DNA from: an uncultured Bacteroidales bacterium
Lineage (GTDB): Bacteria > Bacteroidota > Bacteroidia > Bacteroidales > UBA11471
Length of the DNA stretch: 64,000 bases
Direction: 5' to 3'
Assembly (NCBI GenBank): GCA_947589325.1
Contig: CANQAM010000005.1
Location: 43,546-107,545, forward strand
Both the position numbers and the translations under genes were made by a program. Positions 38,501 through 47,700 of the stretch are shown here, piece after piece. How positions within the stretch are numbered: the first letter of the stretch is position 1; each line of letters starts with the position of its first letter. Under the pieces are notes generated by a model that saw nothing but the letters and a program-made list of their open reading frames with translations, ran no database searches and was not told where the DNA came from.

Positions 38501-41500
38501 GTTGCGCACGCCGATGAGAATGGTTTTTACATTCGACAGCGAGGGGTTGCCCATTACGGTGATTTTGTTGGTGGGTTTGTCGGGGTCGTAACCCGAGTAG
38601 GCGACGGTGGTATTGACGTCGGTGCCGGTCTTTCGGACGGCATTGCGCTCCTGTTTCAGGTTGGTCAGCAATTCGAGCGGAAAATCGAAGGTGTTGGATT
38701 CGGGCCAGACGATTTCGCGGTCGGAGGAGCTGTATGTGTTGTAGTGTCCGTGCGGGGTGAGACGCAGCGGAATTTCGTATTCGTAATAGTTGTTGCAGTA
38801 GTCCGACCCCAGCCGAATGAATACGGAGAGTTCGCCGTTTTTCAAATCGCTGTTGTCGTCGATGAGTTTTTCGGCGTGGACGAACATTTCGAGCCGCTTG
38901 TAGTTGCGCATATCCGTGCCGGAGCTTTTGTATATGGCGCGGGCGTTTTTCGATGGCAGGTTTCTGATGGATAGCGATACGGATTGCTCGTTGAGCTGCG
39001 TAATCTGCGACTGGTCGGGCGAGATGATGCGTGAAATACCGGGAGGGAGCACGTAATTGACGGGTGTCTGACCGGCATTTTCTTCGATGTTTACGACGGA
39101 GACGTCGAGGTCGCCTTCGGCGGGAGCGTTGCTGTTTCCGGAGATGTCGGAGTGCAGTTTGTATTCATAGGTGCGCCATTCGCCGCGCACGAGTTCGAGG
39201 GTGGCGAAACGCAGGTGTGTTTCTTTGTTGAAGCCTGTGAGGAATATGCGGGCGAAACGAATGCTCGAAAAGTCTTGTATCGAACCGACGGTTTTGCGCG
39301 GTTCGTGGTTGGCGTTTTCACTGTTGTCGCGGAGGGGTATTTTGAATTGGTACCACCGCACGGTCGAGGTCGTTCCGTTGCGCAGAATCACCGGTACGGC
39401 GTGCATGTCGGTGATGTAGTTGCTCCCCACTTGCAGGGCTTCGGGGGTGATTTTTACGGCATATTCAAAATAGCGTTCGTATTCGTCGAGCGTGTTGTCC
39501 TGATTGATGTCTTCGACGTCGGGAACGCTGCGTGCCGACTGGTAATAGCGGTCGCCGGCTTCCTGCGCGGAAAGCGAATTGCCTTCGGTGTTGTTGTAAT
39601 ATTTGTAGCGTCCCAGAATGTCGGTTTCATTCCGGTTGTAGTCTTCACCGAGAAAATATTGGTAATTGTCGCCGGCAGGGTCGTTGAGGGGCGAATGGGG
39701 GTCTTCCTCCATACGGGCAACGGCCTCTGGTGAGAGGCGCGAGCGCAGCATTTCCACGTATGTCCGGTATGAAGAAAAGATGTGTTCGTCGTTGTTGGAA
39801 AGTCCGTCGAGGCCGACATCTTGCCGCACGCGGGCGTTGTTGCCGTTGTCGAAAGCATAGGTGAGCGACTGTTGCCGCGATACGTGTCCCCATACGGTAG
39901 AGGAGAGGTAGGAAGTGTCGTTGTTAATGGGCAGTCCGTTTTCGTAGGATTTCATGCCGTCTTTGAGAATGTCTTCCGACACGTCGCCGAAGTCGAAGTA
40001 GAGCATGCCGCCTTTGTTGGAGCCGTCGTCGTTGTAGAGGAAGGGGTCCATCAGCCAGAATTGCAGGTATTCGATGTTGGAGTTGTCGAAGTCGGTTACG
40101 TCCATTTTGCGCATCATGCCGCCCCAACGTTTTTCGGGATTGGCGAGTTTGCCGTTTTTGTCGATGTTTTCGGCGTCGAGGTTGTAGGGGCCGCGCTCTT
40201 CGGGGTAGTACGACACGTTGAGCACTTGCATGACGGACGATTCGCCGTAGTTGAGTTCTTTGTTGGGGAACACTTCGGTATATTCGATTTCGCGCATGTA
40301 GTGGTTGGAGAGCTGGTCGAGGTCGTTTTTGATGTGGGCTGGCGTGGCAGAGGAGTTGCGGGCGGTAAAGAGCCGGTCGATGTAGTACCATGCCAGCAGG
40401 GCCCGGTTTTTGCCGTAGTCGATGTTGTTCGAAAAAGCCGATTCCGTAAAAAGCGAAGGTGTGGCAGAGAGGTTCCAAGCGTAGGGGGTGCGTATGTCGA
40501 TAGTGGTTTGCGAGCCTTCGAAGTCGTCGAGGTAGGAAGTGGTTTTGGCGTTCTTTTTTTCGTTGGGAATCAGTTGGGCGAACTCCGCTGCGAACGACAG
40601 CCGCGAGGGGGCGGTGGCGGTTACGGTAGGTATTTTGTTGAGCCACGAGGTAAGCCACTGAAATTCGGTATTGTAAGAGGTGTTTATGCCCCATAGCGTG
40701 TTGTTGAGCACTTCGTCGCCGAAATTGATTTTTTCGGTGAGGGCTTTTTCTTTCATGTGCATAAGGGTAAACCCTACGTTGAAATTTTTGCTGAACGCAT
40801 AATTCAAGTCCAACCCGAACAACGCTTTCCGTTGCATGCTAAGGCTTTGGCTTTCGAGGGAGACATCGATTTTCGTTCCGGAGTCGATGTAGCTTTGATT
40901 GAGAATCGTTACGACGCCCATGTTGTAATCGACGGTGTAATCGACGTTTTCGACGAGGGGTAGTCCGGCGGCGGACACCCTTACCGAGCCGCGCGGTATG
41001 TTGAAGGCGTTAAGGTGTATTTCCGAGCTGTTCGACGATTTGTATTCGCCTTTGAAGATGAATTTGTTTTTATCGGCGAATTGTTTGGCGATGGTCAGGG
41101 TCGAGTCGTAGAGTTCCTGATAGACGTAGCGGTCGGCCTCCGGTGTTCCGATAGCATTGCGCAGGTACGAGCCGAAAGGCTCTACCGACGGGAAGATGAT
41201 GCGTCCGGTGGCGGGCAGTACGGTAAATCCCGATACGTAGTCGAATACGCCGTCGGAGTGGGTTTCCTGATTGTTGTCGAGGCGGTCGAGGTTCATCACC
41301 TGCAACAGCGTTTTTTCCCGAATCTCGCCGACGGGCAGGTAGGCGGTATTCGTACCGGCGGTGTCGTTCTGGTAATAAATGTTGAACCGGAAGTTTTCTT
41401 TTTGTATCTGGTAGGCGCCGAGTGCATAGACGTTTTTCATCATCAGCCTCCAAATGGGCTTTTTGTTGGTAATGGTCGGCCCTTTCAGCATTTTTACGTA

Positions 41501-42973
41501 GAGGCTTTGTTCGGTGTCGGTGATGTCGGTCGTAAATTCTCCGACTTGGTAGGTCTGCCCGTTTTTGGTGTATTCGAAAGCGACAGCCAGCACCTCGTCG
41601 CTCCGCAGCTGCGTGTTGAGGGAGATGTAGCCGAGCTGCGTGTTGAGGGTGTATTCCGATGCCGAGAGCAGGCGGGCGCTCTCTATCTTGGCGAAGTCTT
41701 CGCCGCCGTAAATGCCGAAACTCTCCAGCGGTGCGAGTGCCTGCGTTACGCGGTCGATGTATCGGGCGTCGGGGTAATCGGTTGTGATAGAGCCGTACAA
41801 GGTATTTGCGGTGTTCGAGGGAAATTGTGCGCCGGTCGTCGCCCAGTGGCTGCTCGAAAGATTTTGTGCCGATGTTTCGCCGAGGTCGGCAAAAGCCACG
41901 AGGTTGCGGGCATTATCGTAATGTCCCTGTTTGTTGGTAATCCACACTTCCACGCGGTTGATAGTAACGCCGGAAGTGATGTAGGGCAGGCGGGCGATGA
42001 ACTGGTCGTAGTTGTCGCGGAAATAGTGCGAAAGGAAGTAATGGCGGTTTTGGTCGTAGTTGTCGGCGCTGATTTCAAATTCTGTCGTTTGTGCGCCGCC
42101 TTTGCTACTGACACTTTTGGAGTCGGTTTCCTGCTGCGACACAAGGCCGGTGACGGTGAGTTTTCCGAATTGCAGTGTCGTTTTCAGACCGAACAGCGAG
42201 GTACCGCCCCGAATCAGCGACGAGCCCGTAGTCATGCTGATGTTGCCGCCTTCGATGCTTTTGATGATTTGGTCTTCGTCGCCTTCGTAGCGGAGATTCA
42301 GTTTTTGTGCGTCGAAATCGAATGTGGCGTCGGTGTTATAGGTCATTTTGAATCCGATTTTCGTTCCGACCGTCGCATTGATGGTGGCTTGTATTTTTTC
42401 GTCGAAGTCGAAATAGGTTTTCTTTCGGGCGCTTTCAGAGAGGGCGGGGTTATCGATTTTGTTGGTTACAAGGCTGAGTTTCAGTGTCATTGAGCCGCTT
42501 GTTTTCAGACGCACGCCTCCGGGGCCGAATACTTTATCGAGAGCCTGCACGTTGAATTGCATGTCGAGGAAATCGAACTCTTTTCCACCTTTGGCGAAAG
42601 CGTCGGCATTTTTTTCCCGATAATAATCCTGCATTTCTTTTTGGAGCGAATATTCCTGATATTCGCCGGAGGTGAGCATGAAAGGCGTGGAGACTTCCAT
42701 ATCTCCCACTTTGGTGCGTATGACGTAGCAGTTGGTTTGCGGGTCGAATTCGATTTCCGTATGCAGGTTTTCCGGCGTTTTCAGGTCGGCGACGGGTCGG
42801 CGGAACAGGTCTTCGTAATGTTCTATCGAGGTTTTGGCAACGGGATATCGGACGGCGACAGAATCTTCGCCGTGTGTCGAAGCCGGCGTTTCCGATTGCG
42901 CAGAGAGCGGTGCGGGATAGTTTGCTATTCCGCAGAGAAACAGTAAGATATATAGGAAAAGACTTTTTCTCAT
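35573..42973 (-). CDS. sprA: T9SS outer-membrane translocon SprA (Sov)
   Basis: SprA forms the giant outer-membrane barrel through which T9SS cargo leaves the periplasm; in Flavobacterium the barrel has 36 strands and is sealed by PorV and a plug protein. The 2466-residue product has a signal peptide (MRKSLFLYILLFLCGIANYPAPLSA), then the conserved N-terminal segment LHTEIEFDPQTNCYVIRTKVGDMEVSTPFMLTSGEYQEY, and very many amphipathic Tyr/Phe-rich strands up to a terminal barrel strand (GVSIKLDLAR). Size and sequence are characteristic. It is the last gene of a run with the bactofilin gene and ruvA (58 bases after ruvA). The large plus-strand frames inside it are shadows. Confidence 0.95.
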   Translation of the reverse strand: MRKSLFLYILLFLCGIANYPAPLSAQSETPASTHGEDSVAVRYPVAKTSIEHYEDLFRRPVADLKTPENLHTEIEFDPQTNCYVIRTKVGDMEVSTPFMLTSGEYQEYSLQKEMQDYYREKNADAFAKGGKEFDFLDMQFNVQALDKVFGPGGVRLKTSGSMTLKLSLVTNKIDNPALSESARKKTYFDFDEKIQATINATVGTKIGFKMTYNTDATFDFDAQKLNLRYEGDEDQIIKSIEGGNISMTTGSSLIRGGTSLFGLKTTLQFGKLTVTGLVSQQETDSKSVSSKGGAQTTEFEISADNYDQNRHYFLSHYFRDNYDQFIARLPYITSGVTINRVEVWITNKQGHYDNARNLVAFADLGETSAQNLSSSHWATTGAQFPSNTANTLYGSITTDYPDARYIDRVTQALAPLESFGIYGGEDFAKIESARLLSASEYTLNTQLGYISLNTQLRSDEVLAVAFEYTKNGQTYQVGEFTTDITDTEQSLYVKMLKGPTITNKKPIWRLMMKNVYALGAYQIQKENFRFNIYYQNDTAGTNTAYLPVGEIREKTLLQVMNLDRLDNNQETHSDGVFDYVSGFTVLPATGRIIFPSVEPFGSYLRNAIGTPEADRYVYQELYDSTLTIAKQFADKNKFIFKGEYKSSNSSEIHLNAFNIPRGSVRVSAAGLPLVENVDYTVDYNMGVVTILNQSYIDSGTKIDVSLESQSLSMQRKALFGLDLNYAFSKNFNVGFTLMHMKEKALTEKINFGDEVLNNTLWGINTSYNTEFQWLTSWLNKIPTVTATAPSRLSFAAEFAQLIPNEKKNAKTTSYLDDFEGSQTTIDIRTPYAWNLSATPSLFTESAFSNNIDYGKNRALLAWYYIDRLFTARNSSATPAHIKNDLDQLSNHYMREIEYTEVFPNKELNYGESSVMQVLNVSYYPEERGPYNLDAENIDKNGKLANPEKRWGGMMRKMDVTDFDNSNIEYLQFWLMDPFLYNDDGSNKGGMLYFDFGDVSEDILKDGMKSYENGLPINNDTSYLSSTVWGHVSRQQSLTYAFDNGNNARVRQDVGLDGLSNNDEHIFSSYRTYVEMLRSRLSPEAVARMEEDPHSPLNDPAGDNYQYFLGEDYNRNETDILGRYKYYNNTEGNSLSAQEAGDRYYQSARSVPDVEDINQDNTLDEYERYFEYAVKITPEALQVGSNYITDMHAVPVILRNGTTSTVRWYQFKIPLRDNSENANHEPRKTVGSIQDFSSIRFARIFLTGFNKETHLRFATLELVRGEWRTYEYKLHSDISGNSNAPAEGDLDVSVVNIEENAGQTPVNYVLPPGISRIISPDQSQITQLNEQSVSLSIRNLPSKNARAIYKSSGTDMRNYKRLEMFVHAEKLIDDNSDLKNGELSVFIRLGSDYCNNYYEYEIPLRLTPHGHYNTYSSSDREIVWPESNTFDFPLELLTNLKQERNAVRKTGTDVNTTVAYSGYDPDKPTNKITVMGNPSLSNVKTILIGVRNNSGRPKDITVWINELRLKGFNEEGGWAAKGSLNLAVSDIGSLNMSGQVETTGFGGIDQSLNDRRLDDLYQYNFAAMVDVGRFFGEKAKIKAPVYYSYSMEKTLPKYNPLDQDIKFSDALAAAIDNAERDSIKRLAVTQSTNKSFSISGFKVDIKSKNPMPYDPGNFTFSYSQNKQHENDPTTAYENTNTYNGSIVYSYSPIFKAWKPFGKIKSTSKRLAIVKKLGINYLPNNISFGTSMSRYYYEQQLRSIDNDDIVLPVSVSKSFLWDRQFSIQWNLIESLSMNLSTGTNARVEELPGAVNKRLFADEYTLWKDSLKNSLRHFGTPWDYQQNFSATFNVPLNVMPAFNWITLSASYNASYNWEHGAVIDDSTHVGNNISNQGRLSVSGRFNFETLYNKSKYLKTVNQKFASSGRSGRTQQKQNDRFQKAISLNRDTTTILRHNLGSKKPLVTATRNREKFPIKYKVVDANTICIENRGSERITVTVLPGKRKDDNKWYKFGQYATRFAMMLRSVSVQYSNTRAMTLPSFEPTIGAIFGQSNDYSTFAPGLGFAFATVGTDFIRKSVERNWLLTQDSSLVSPAIHNTTNDLKADIVLEPVKSLKITLNITRSHSRNNQIYFMYDDMPAIQGGSFTMTHAAIATSMRRLSPDNGYRSEAFDRLLENRKIITQRLENEYRNTRYPFTDFTEQAHLAGQPYNAANGGVNPSSADVLIPAFIAAYTSKSADKVELSAFPSWKCLIPNWKITYDGLAKLKKMQKIFKSFILSHAYKCTYNVSSFSSFLNWEGIGGNKGFVKDSQTGLPVPSSPFDISSVNITESFSPLLGVDFTTTNNISGSLSYKNTRNLNLSISAVQLVEAVTQDFTIGVGYKITNLKGFSKGKGGKQGTFSNDINLRGDFSFKKTHSLIRRIEQNYTQATAGNKAIAMKYSAEYKVSRYISLEAYYDLQITTPLISSSSYPMLNSDIGVSIKLDLAR

Positions 42974-43031
42974 CGCTTCGCGGTCTTCGGGAACCGTTTT
43001 TTTACTTTCCCCGAAAGCGGCGATGCGACAG

Positions 43032-43616
43032 CTACAACATTTTCAATGCTGTTTTTATGAGGGCTTCGACCGATAGCGTCGGGGTGTCTTTCAGCAGTTT
43101 CTGCACCGCCTTTTGCGAGGCGGTCTGCGGAAATCCCAGCATGACGAGAGCGGCGACGGCTTCGTCTTGTATCTCCTGCTGCCGGGGGGTGCTGTTTATA
43201 AGTAACGTATCACCCCCTCCCTTTATTTTATCGCGCAGGTCGATAATGATGCGTTCGGCGGTTTTTGCGCCGATTCCTTTAATCGATTTCAGTGCATTGA
43301 CGTTTCCGCCGGTGATGACTTGTTCCAGCTCGGCGGGCGACAGCGACGAGAGTATCATACGGGCGGTGCCGGGTCCTACACCCGATACCGAAATGAGAGC
43401 AAGAAAGAGTTGGCGTTCGCGGCGGTCGATGAATCCGTAAAGCGTGTAAGCATCTTCGCGCACGGCTTCATGTACGTACAGGCGCACTTCTTTGCCGACG
43501 GCAAGAGCTCCGTAGGTCGTGAGCGAAATGTTCAGCCCATAACCCACACCGCCGCATTCGACGACGGCAAAAGCGGGGGTCAGCTCGGTTACTTCTCCGC
43601 AAACGTATTCGATCAT
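43032..43616 (-). CDS. ruvA: Holliday junction DNA helicase subunit RuvA
   Basis: RuvA binds the four-way junction and loads the RuvB motor during recombinational repair. The 194-residue protein has the N-terminal OB domain (MIEYVCGEVTELTPAFAVVECGGVGYGLNIS) and two helix-hairpin-helix motifs (VSGVGPGTARMILSSL and IKGIGAKTAERIIIDL). The C-terminal domain that contacts RuvB (EAVAALVMLGFPQTASQKAVQKLL) is also present. It sits 25 bases after the bactofilin gene and ahead of sprA. ruvB is not in the window. Confidence 0.96.
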   Translation of the reverse strand: MIEYVCGEVTELTPAFAVVECGGVGYGLNISLTTYGALAVGKEVRLYVHEAVREDAYTLYGFIDRRERQLFLALISVSGVGPGTARMILSSLSPAELEQVITGGNVNALKSIKGIGAKTAERIIIDLRDKIKGGGDTLLINSTPRQQEIQDEAVAALVMLGFPQTASQKAVQKLLKDTPTLSVEALIKTALKML

Positions 43617-43641
43617 GCTGCTGTTTTTTTAACCCGTAAGG

Positions 43642-44004
43642 CTATTTGGCGGCTGCGACCGGTTTTTCGTGCTGCATTTTGCAGCTTCCGTTGAATACGG
43701 CTTTCGGTTCGATAATCAGAATCTGCGTCGCAATGTCGCCTTCGATGTTCGATGTCGCTTTCAGGGTAAGCGTGTCTTTGATAGAGATGTTGCCGTTTAC
43801 TTTTCCGTTGATTTCGGCATTGGCGGCAGTGATGTTTCCCTGTATGCGGGAGGTTTCGCCGATGATTACTTTTCCGGCGCATTCGACGTTGCCTTGCAGG
43901 TTGCCGTCGATGCGTATGTCGCTCGATGCGGAAATGTTTCCTATAATGGTCGTATTGACGGCGAAATTGTTATGTACCATGCCGCTTTGAATCTCTTTAT
44001 TCAT
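43642..44004 (-). CDS. Bactofilin (polymer-forming cytoskeletal protein)
   Basis: The 120-residue protein is almost entirely a right-handed beta-helix of short repeats (GNISASSDIRIDGNLQGNVECAGKVIIGETSRIQGNITAANAEINGKVNGNI), with short unstructured ends, as in bactofilins. Bactofilins form nucleotide-free filaments at membranes and organise cell-shape or envelope machinery. It heads a run with ruvA and sprA and has its own TATTTTTG promoter, so it may be co-expressed with the T9SS translocon. Confidence 0.9.
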   Translation of the reverse strand: MNKEIQSGMVHNNFAVNTTIIGNISASSDIRIDGNLQGNVECAGKVIIGETSRIQGNITAANAEINGKVNGNISIKDTLTLKATSNIEGDIATQILIIEPKAVFNGSCKMQHEKPVAAAK

Positions 44005-44038
44005 GGTTCCGTGTTTGATGAATATTTTTTGATTTCGG

Positions 44039-44046
44039 CAAAAATA
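44039..44046 (-). promoter_or_regulatory. -7 promoter element of the bactofilin-ruvA-sprA run
   Basis: TATTTTTG on the minus strand lies 34 bases before the bactofilin ATG. Confidence 0.6.
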
Positions 44047-44117
44047 GTGTTTTTTACGAAAATACGACTTATTTTTGAAAAAGATTTTTTGAAGCGTGTG
44101 TTTCCGGAGAGCGACGG

Positions 44118-44154
44118 GAAAGAAAAAACGCGCCGCAAAAGTTTGCGGCGCGTT
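44118..44154 (-). terminator. Terminator of the small lipoprotein gene
   Basis: AACGCGCCGCAAA (44127-44139) pairs perfectly with TTTGCGGCGCGTT (44142-44154). On the minus strand it is followed by TTTTTTCTTT. Confidence 0.88.
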
Positions 44155-44175
44155 AAAGTTGCGGACGGTTGTGTT

Positions 44176-44631
44176 CTATCGGCCGGCAAGAGAGAGGTAC
44201 CAGTATCCGATGTAGCATAGCGGTTTGAGGGTAAACGTCATGTATTTACCGTTTTCCAGCCTTGTTTTACAGCGGATTTCGTTGTCGTAAGCCCTCGTGA
44301 AGGTTACATTTTCTATCATGTATTGGCGTATCGGAAATCGCAGGAATTGGCTCCGAATTTCCGCTTTTTGCTCATCGTTCAATCCCATCGGCTGACTTCG
44401 GTAGGGATCGTTGGGGTTGAGGGTAACTAACATATCGAGTGCGCTATCGTAATCCTTGCTTGCCAGATAGTCCATAAATTCCGCAGCCAGTTGTTTCACG
44501 ACGGCGGTATCGGAAGCTGATGCCGACATGGAAATTTCCCACATTCCCATGGGGCGCCGTTCTTTTCTTCCGGTACAAGCCGAAAGTACCAAAAACGAAA
44601 AAAGTATTATGTGAAAGAATATTGTTTTCAT
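44176..44631 (-). CDS. Small lipoprotein of unknown function
   Basis: I start at ATG 44631, giving a clear lipoprotein signal MKTIFFHIILFSFLVLSAC with Cys19; the ORF track adds 45 residues upstream that overlap the neighbouring gene. The 151-residue product has a basic stretch after the Cys (TGRKERRP), so it lacks the acidic surface-export signal and probably faces the periplasm. The mature part (VKQLAAEFMDYLASKDYDSALDMLVTLNP... YMTFTLKPLCYIGYWYLSLAGR) looks like a small helix-plus-sheet domain, vaguely like DUF4878 or SnoaL-type proteins; I do not assign it. It lies after the collagen-like gene, separated from it by a hairpin, and ends at a strong terminator. Confidence 0.75.
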   Translation of the reverse strand: MKTIFFHIILFSFLVLSACTGRKERRPMGMWEISMSASASDTAVVKQLAAEFMDYLASKDYDSALDMLVTLNPNDPYRSQPMGLNDEQKAEIRSQFLRFPIRQYMIENVTFTRAYDNEIRCKTRLENGKYMTFTLKPLCYIGYWYLSLAGR

Positions 44632-44643
44632 TTTTTCTGTTAA

Positions 44644-44676
44644 GAAAGGAAAGCGCGCTTCACAGCGCACTTTCCT
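44644..44676 (-). terminator. Hairpin terminator after the collagen-like lipoprotein gene
   Basis: AGGAAAGCGCGCT (44647-44659) pairs with AGCGCACTTTCCT (44664-44676) with one mismatch. The minus-strand tail (TTCTTAAC) is weakly T-rich, so read-through into the small lipoprotein gene is possible. Confidence 0.65.
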
Positions 44677-44705
44677 CAGTAAGGGAAAATTATTATCTAT
44701 TGTTT

Positions 44706-47700
44706 TTAGTCTTGGCCTATTGTTGCGTGTATGGTTATATCTACAGGAGTTTCTACATAGCCCCATTTGTATGCGACCACAAGCGGTATCCGTATCGTGT
44801 AGTCTTCTTTGAACATTGTACCATTGTTCTTGTAGGAAATCGTACCCATCTTCTGCATGGTCGGAGTTCCCTCAACAGCAAATTGCAGGTCGATCCCGCT
44901 GTTGTAGTCTTTCACAGACTTGCCTTTTCCTGCACCCGACATTACCGTAGCAAATTCCGTAATGTTGTCGTCGTCTGCATACGTATATGCCGATTTCGCG
45001 TTATCCCATTTGCCTACTTTGATATCCGTTATGCCATAGTAGTCAAAGTAGAAAGTACGGTCCACGTCTTCATCTTTGAAAGCGTAATCACGCCAGTCAA
45101 CGAAATCGAGAATATCGACCAAGTCAATCGTGCTACGACCATCGGTACCGTCTTGCAGCCCCTTGTTGTCTAACGTTTTACCGCTGATAGGACGGCAGAA
45201 GCGGATGTTGTAAGTAGCGTTATCGAATATCATCTCACGATCACAGTCGTCTTTCATGGTTACTTTGACAGCCGCCGTGAATGTCTGTCCTTGGGCAAGC
45301 TCTTTGTGATCGGCAGCATTCAGAAGGTCTTTTGCATATTCGGTGTCTTGGTACGTAACCACTGCATTTTCAGGAGAGGTTTCGTTGTTGGTAATAACTG
45401 CAACCTTATCTTTCCTTCCGTTCGGAGCAGAAGCAAGAGCTGCATACAGTTCGTTTCCGTCGTCATTAACCGAAAGAACATATCTCGTTCCGCTAGCGCC
45501 TACGGGATTTTTCACCTCATCGGTTATTACGAACTGATAGGTAATTTTGTCAAAGCCTTTATAAGTGCCGGCAACGGAGGAAGAGGGTACATCGCCTATC
45601 CAGGAAGAACCGAGCTTATTCTCGAATGTGCAATTTCTGTCGCTATTGTCGTTCGGAGTTTTCACATTGAAGTGTACTTCGTCCGCACCTTTGTTGCCGC
45701 TCCATTTTTGATACCAGAAGTCGGTTTTTGTAGCAAGAGAGCCCTCCGGCGTTACATTGAGAGGATTGGGTGCCCATATCAGTTCGATGTAGATATAATC
45801 TTGGGCTTTCGTTGCGAAGCGAACGAATACATGAGCATTTTGCGGCTTCTCTTTGCTCGAGAAGAATTCGTAAGCGCTCTGTTCAGAGACAGTCCATGTG
45901 AGAACATTCGTCATCTCACCGCCCTCATCGATATTTTCTGTAACGGTACCGAGATAGTTAATCTTATCGAGTTCTTTGTATTCTTTGTTTTTCAACTCAA
46001 ACTGTTTGGCCTCCTTCGTTCCCGTGATGGTGTCGAGTTCGTAGCGAGTCTCAAACTCGGATTTGGAGATCGCGAGCTCTCTCAGTATGATGGCTTCGAT
46101 TTGATTCCACGTAAGCGATAACGCATTGTCGGAAGCGTTACATTTCATCGTGTAGCCATTCGTGAATTCGGGCATCGTAATGGTTTTATCTTTTTCTACA
46201 ACGAAAGTTTTTTCGTTGATCTTTACCTTGATATAACCTACGGCAGCGATGTGATTGGTTATCGTATCGGTGAGGATTACACGGACAAGCGGCATTTTGT
46301 CTATGGTTGCACGGTTTTGTTCGGCGCCATATTCTTGCTGCTTTCCGGAAGCGTCAGGCATTTGCGGACGCAGTATCGAACCTTGCAAAGCAGCGTGTAC
46401 CGACTCTTTGGTTTTATTATCGCCGGACATATAACCGACCAATTGATAGCTGTATTTGAAGCCGGCATTATTGGCTTTTTCGTCAAGAGCATTATCATCG
46501 AGGTTTTCTTCCTTCCCGTTTATCGAAATGTGGGTTTGAACGAATTCAGCTACATCGATAAGCGAATCCCAAGCCACGTAGATAACAGGGTCGTTCGTGA
46601 TAGCCTCCTCAGCCGTAGTGTACCAATGATTGTGTGTCGTACCCTTGAGGTCTATGTTTTTTTCGTCCGGTACAGCCAAGGCCGTGATGTTGGCGGTAAC
46701 GGGATATATGGCTGCATAGTCGGAAGTGATGGTTGCCGTCTCGCCCGCTACATTTTGCGATACCTGCAAAGCAACGGTCGTAACTTTATCTCCGTCGGCA
46801 GGTATTTTGCCGGAGTAGTTGGCATATACGGTGAAGGTGCCGTCCTGATTGTCTTTTTGCTTATAAATTCTCGGAGATACCGAACTGCTGCGCGTAACAT
46901 AATTGTAATCCTCGCAGATGAAAGCAAAATCGAACAACTTGGAGAAATCCGCATTGGATGGATTCATGCTATAGGTTGCCCACAGCCCCGGAGTCATATC
47001 TATCGTTGTCGGAGCTTTTGCCGGGGAAGTCGGGGCATCGGACTTGTTGTCTGCATTGGCATCGACGGATTTCACCTCGAGAATGTCGTAGTGATACGTG
47101 GCCGCTTTGAGAGCTTCGATGCCGTCAACATAGAGCTGCGGCTTGAATACGAGGCTGCGCAGAACGTTGCTTCTGGAGATGGTGAACGTACCTTCATATC
47201 CTTCGATGTTCGAGAAGATAATATCTTCATCGGTTACAGCAGCCGTTACACCGGAAGTTTTCCAGCTGATTTCGGTGGTTTCTTGATCTACACCGTTGAC
47301 AAATTTATGGAAGAATCCGTCTTCGGCAGGGTAATAATATATCGAATCTCCTTTGGCACCGGCAGCACCGGGTTCACCTTGAGGACCGACAGCGCCGGTA
47401 TCGCCCTTGTCGCCTTTTTCACCTTGAGGACCGGCGGCTCCGGTATCGCCCTTGTCGCCTTTTTCGCCTTGAGGACCGACAGCGCCGGTATCGCCCTTGT
47501 CGCCTTTTTCACCTTGAGGACCGACAGCTCCGGTATCGCCCTTGTCACCTTTTTCGCCACGGGCAAGGAACTCGGTTTTTTCACCGTTCTCATACCAGTA
47601 GCCGTCGTCGCCGATAGACCATACGGTACCCGGAGTTCCGTTCGTACCGTTTGTAATCTCGAAGGTCTTGCCGTTGCTCAGCGTTACCGTAACACCGTTT

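Noticed and set aside
47379-47558. Possible CRISPR array
   Set aside because: The units are contiguous 45-bp coding repeats with no spacers and translate as Gly-x-y collagen sequence; no cas genes are present.
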